64,000 nucleotides of DNA from Gammaproteobacteria bacterium. Lineage in GTDB: Bacteria; Pseudomonadota; Gammaproteobacteria; SZUA-229. The translations under genes and the position numbers were made by a program. Below, one piece after another: positions 63,289-64,000 of the stretch (its first letter is position 1; each line of letters begins with the position of its first letter). The notes beneath the pieces were generated by a model. It was not told the origin of the DNA. It saw nothing but the letters and a program-made list of their open reading frames with translations, and made no database searches. The stretch is taken from contig JADGFA010000009.1 in assembly GCA_016744065.1 (NCBI GenBank), positions 32,472 to 96,471 of the forward strand. Reading direction: 5' to 3'.

Positions 63289-63881
63289 TATAAACTACCT
63301 TTTGTAGAAGGCATTACCCCCTGCATCCTCGGGTCTTCTTCCAGCGCCATTCTTAATGCACGACCAAATGCTTTAAAGATCGTTTCAGCAACATGATGTG
63401 CATTACGACCCCGAATTGAATCAATATGCAAAGTGACTTTCGCATGGTTAGAAAACCCCTGGAAAAACTCAAAAAACAGATCCACATCAAAGCCACCAAT
63501 ACTGGACCGAGGAAACTCTACTGGCATTTCAAGTCCGGGGCGACCAGAGAAATCTATCACTACACGTGACAAGGCTTCGTCCAACGGCACATATGCGTGG
63601 CCATATCGGCGAATGCCTTTTTTATCACCCACCGCTTTATCAAACGCCTGCCCCAGCGTAATACCGATATCCTCTACCGTATGATGCGCATCAATATGCA
63701 GGTCACCTTTGGCCTGAATATTTAAATCAATCAGCCCATGACGAGCCACCTGATCCAGCATATGGTCAAGAAAAGGCACACCTGTATTAAATTCTGATTG
63801 CCCACTGCCATCTAAATTGATTTCAGCGGTAATTTGGGTTTCCAGCGTGTCGCGAGCGATTTTCGCAGTGCGATCAGTCAT
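63288..63881 (-). CDS. hisB: Imidazoleglycerol-phosphate dehydratase
   Basis: The protein has 197 residues and is the monofunctional dehydratase, without the N-terminal histidinol-phosphatase of enterics. Metal-binding motifs are [51 protein letters not shown] and RFGYAY-like [16 protein letters not shown]. The ribosome site GGAG lies 10 bases before the ATG. It opens the operon; upstream on the minus strand a possible weak promoter (TTTCCA, 16 bases, TATCCT) lies between about 63919 and 63946. Confidence 0.98.
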   Translation of the reverse strand: MTDRTAKIARDTLETQITAEINLDGSGQSEFNTGVPFLDHMLDQVARHGLIDLNIQAKGDLHIDAHHTVEDIGITLGQAFDKAVGDKKGIRRYGHAYVPLDEALSRVVIDFSGRPGLEMPVEFPRSSIGGFDVDLFFEFFQGFSNHAKVTLHIDSIRGRNAHHVAETIFKAFGRALRMALEEDPRMQGVMPSTKGSL

Positions 63882-63957
63882 TTACTTAATTCTCCAGCAA
63901 CTAAATTCTAAGGGCTATAGGATACACTGTAACAAAGGTATGGAAAAGTCAGCGCAA

Positions 63958-63995
63958 AAAATAAGGCCGGCCCCAAAAGGGGCCGGCCTTATTTT
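63958..63995. terminator. Strong bidirectional rho-independent terminator
   Basis: A 17-bp perfect stem, with arms at 63958-63974 and 63979-63995 around an AAAA loop. Its GC core is GGCCGGCCCC, with A-rich and T-rich flanks on both sides, so it can work on either strand. It lies upstream of hisB and so should end a neighbouring unit beyond the right edge and insulate the his operon. Confidence 0.92.
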
Positions 63996-64000
63996 AAATA

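Noticed and set aside
1..64000. tRNA, rRNA, CRISPR arrays, prophage or transposase genes
   Set aside because: I looked through the gene gaps for cloverleaf-like segments, regular spaced repeats and transposase or integrase motifs and found none that hold up.

Overview
The window is a continuous piece of an AT-rich gammaproteobacterial chromosome. The evidence is gene order shared with Pseudomonas-type genomes: gshB next to pilGHIJ-chpA, tonB-yqgE-ruvX-pyrR-pyrB-pyrC', yggS-proC-yggT-yggU beside pilT, and hisIE next to tatABC. The whole Chp/Pil system, a type II secretion module and a PilT/PilU set point to a motile, surface-attaching Gram-negative. I cannot name the species. No rRNA, tRNA, CRISPR array or recognisable transposase is visible.

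Layout. 1-4000 is an accessory block: the start of a secreted substrate-binding protein, an anti-sigma/ECF sigma pair, and a divergent DsrE-like secreted protein plus porin. 4239-5996 is dnaG. 6082-6993 is an EamA permease. 7044-11599 is the methyl cycle: promoter, SAH riboswitch, metK, ahcY and metF, then rsmE. 11662-21556 (minus strand) is the twitching chemosensory operon pilG-pilH-pilI-pilJ-chpA-chpC, without pilK or chpB. 21816-28650 is gshB-apbE-tonB-yqgE-ruvX-pyrR, then pyrB-pyrC', whose PyrC' has lost its metal-binding histidines. 28754-36006 holds a two-propeller lipoprotein, a double HtrA-like protease/PDZ protein and a SpmA/SpmB pair. 36084-39532 encodes three retraction-ATPase paralogues (PilT, PilU and a second PilU). 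39848-43706 is yggS, proC, yggT, yggU, a SafE-type membrane protein and a lysine-tailed HU-like protein. 43906-49762 is gspC-gspD-gspE-gspF. 49841-53171 holds a GFA protein, a DUF805 protein with a pilin-like tail, palindromic repeats, a di-haem cytochrome c, a hydrolase-like protein and a TlpA-type thioredoxin. 53184-56585 is a three-gene ABC transporter (phosphonate/selenate type) bounded by a 15-bp direct repeat. 56652-58202 is gpmI. 58426-63881 is the his operon running into tat (hisB-hisH-hisA-hisF-hisI-hisE-tatA-tatB-tatC, minus strand). A 17-bp stem terminator closes the window.

The most unusual part is the ECF sigma module at 623-3946. The membrane anti-sigma carries a periplasmic DsrE-like domain, and the first divergent gene encodes a secreted protein that looks like a free-standing copy of that domain. 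Both divergent transcription units have the same TGGAATA-N16-YATCTCTAT promoter. The simplest reading is a self-regulated envelope-sensing circuit that controls a porin. Other items worth a second look are the repeat-bounded ABC cassette, the Nma111/Deg7-like double protease and the SAH riboswitch placed in front of metK.
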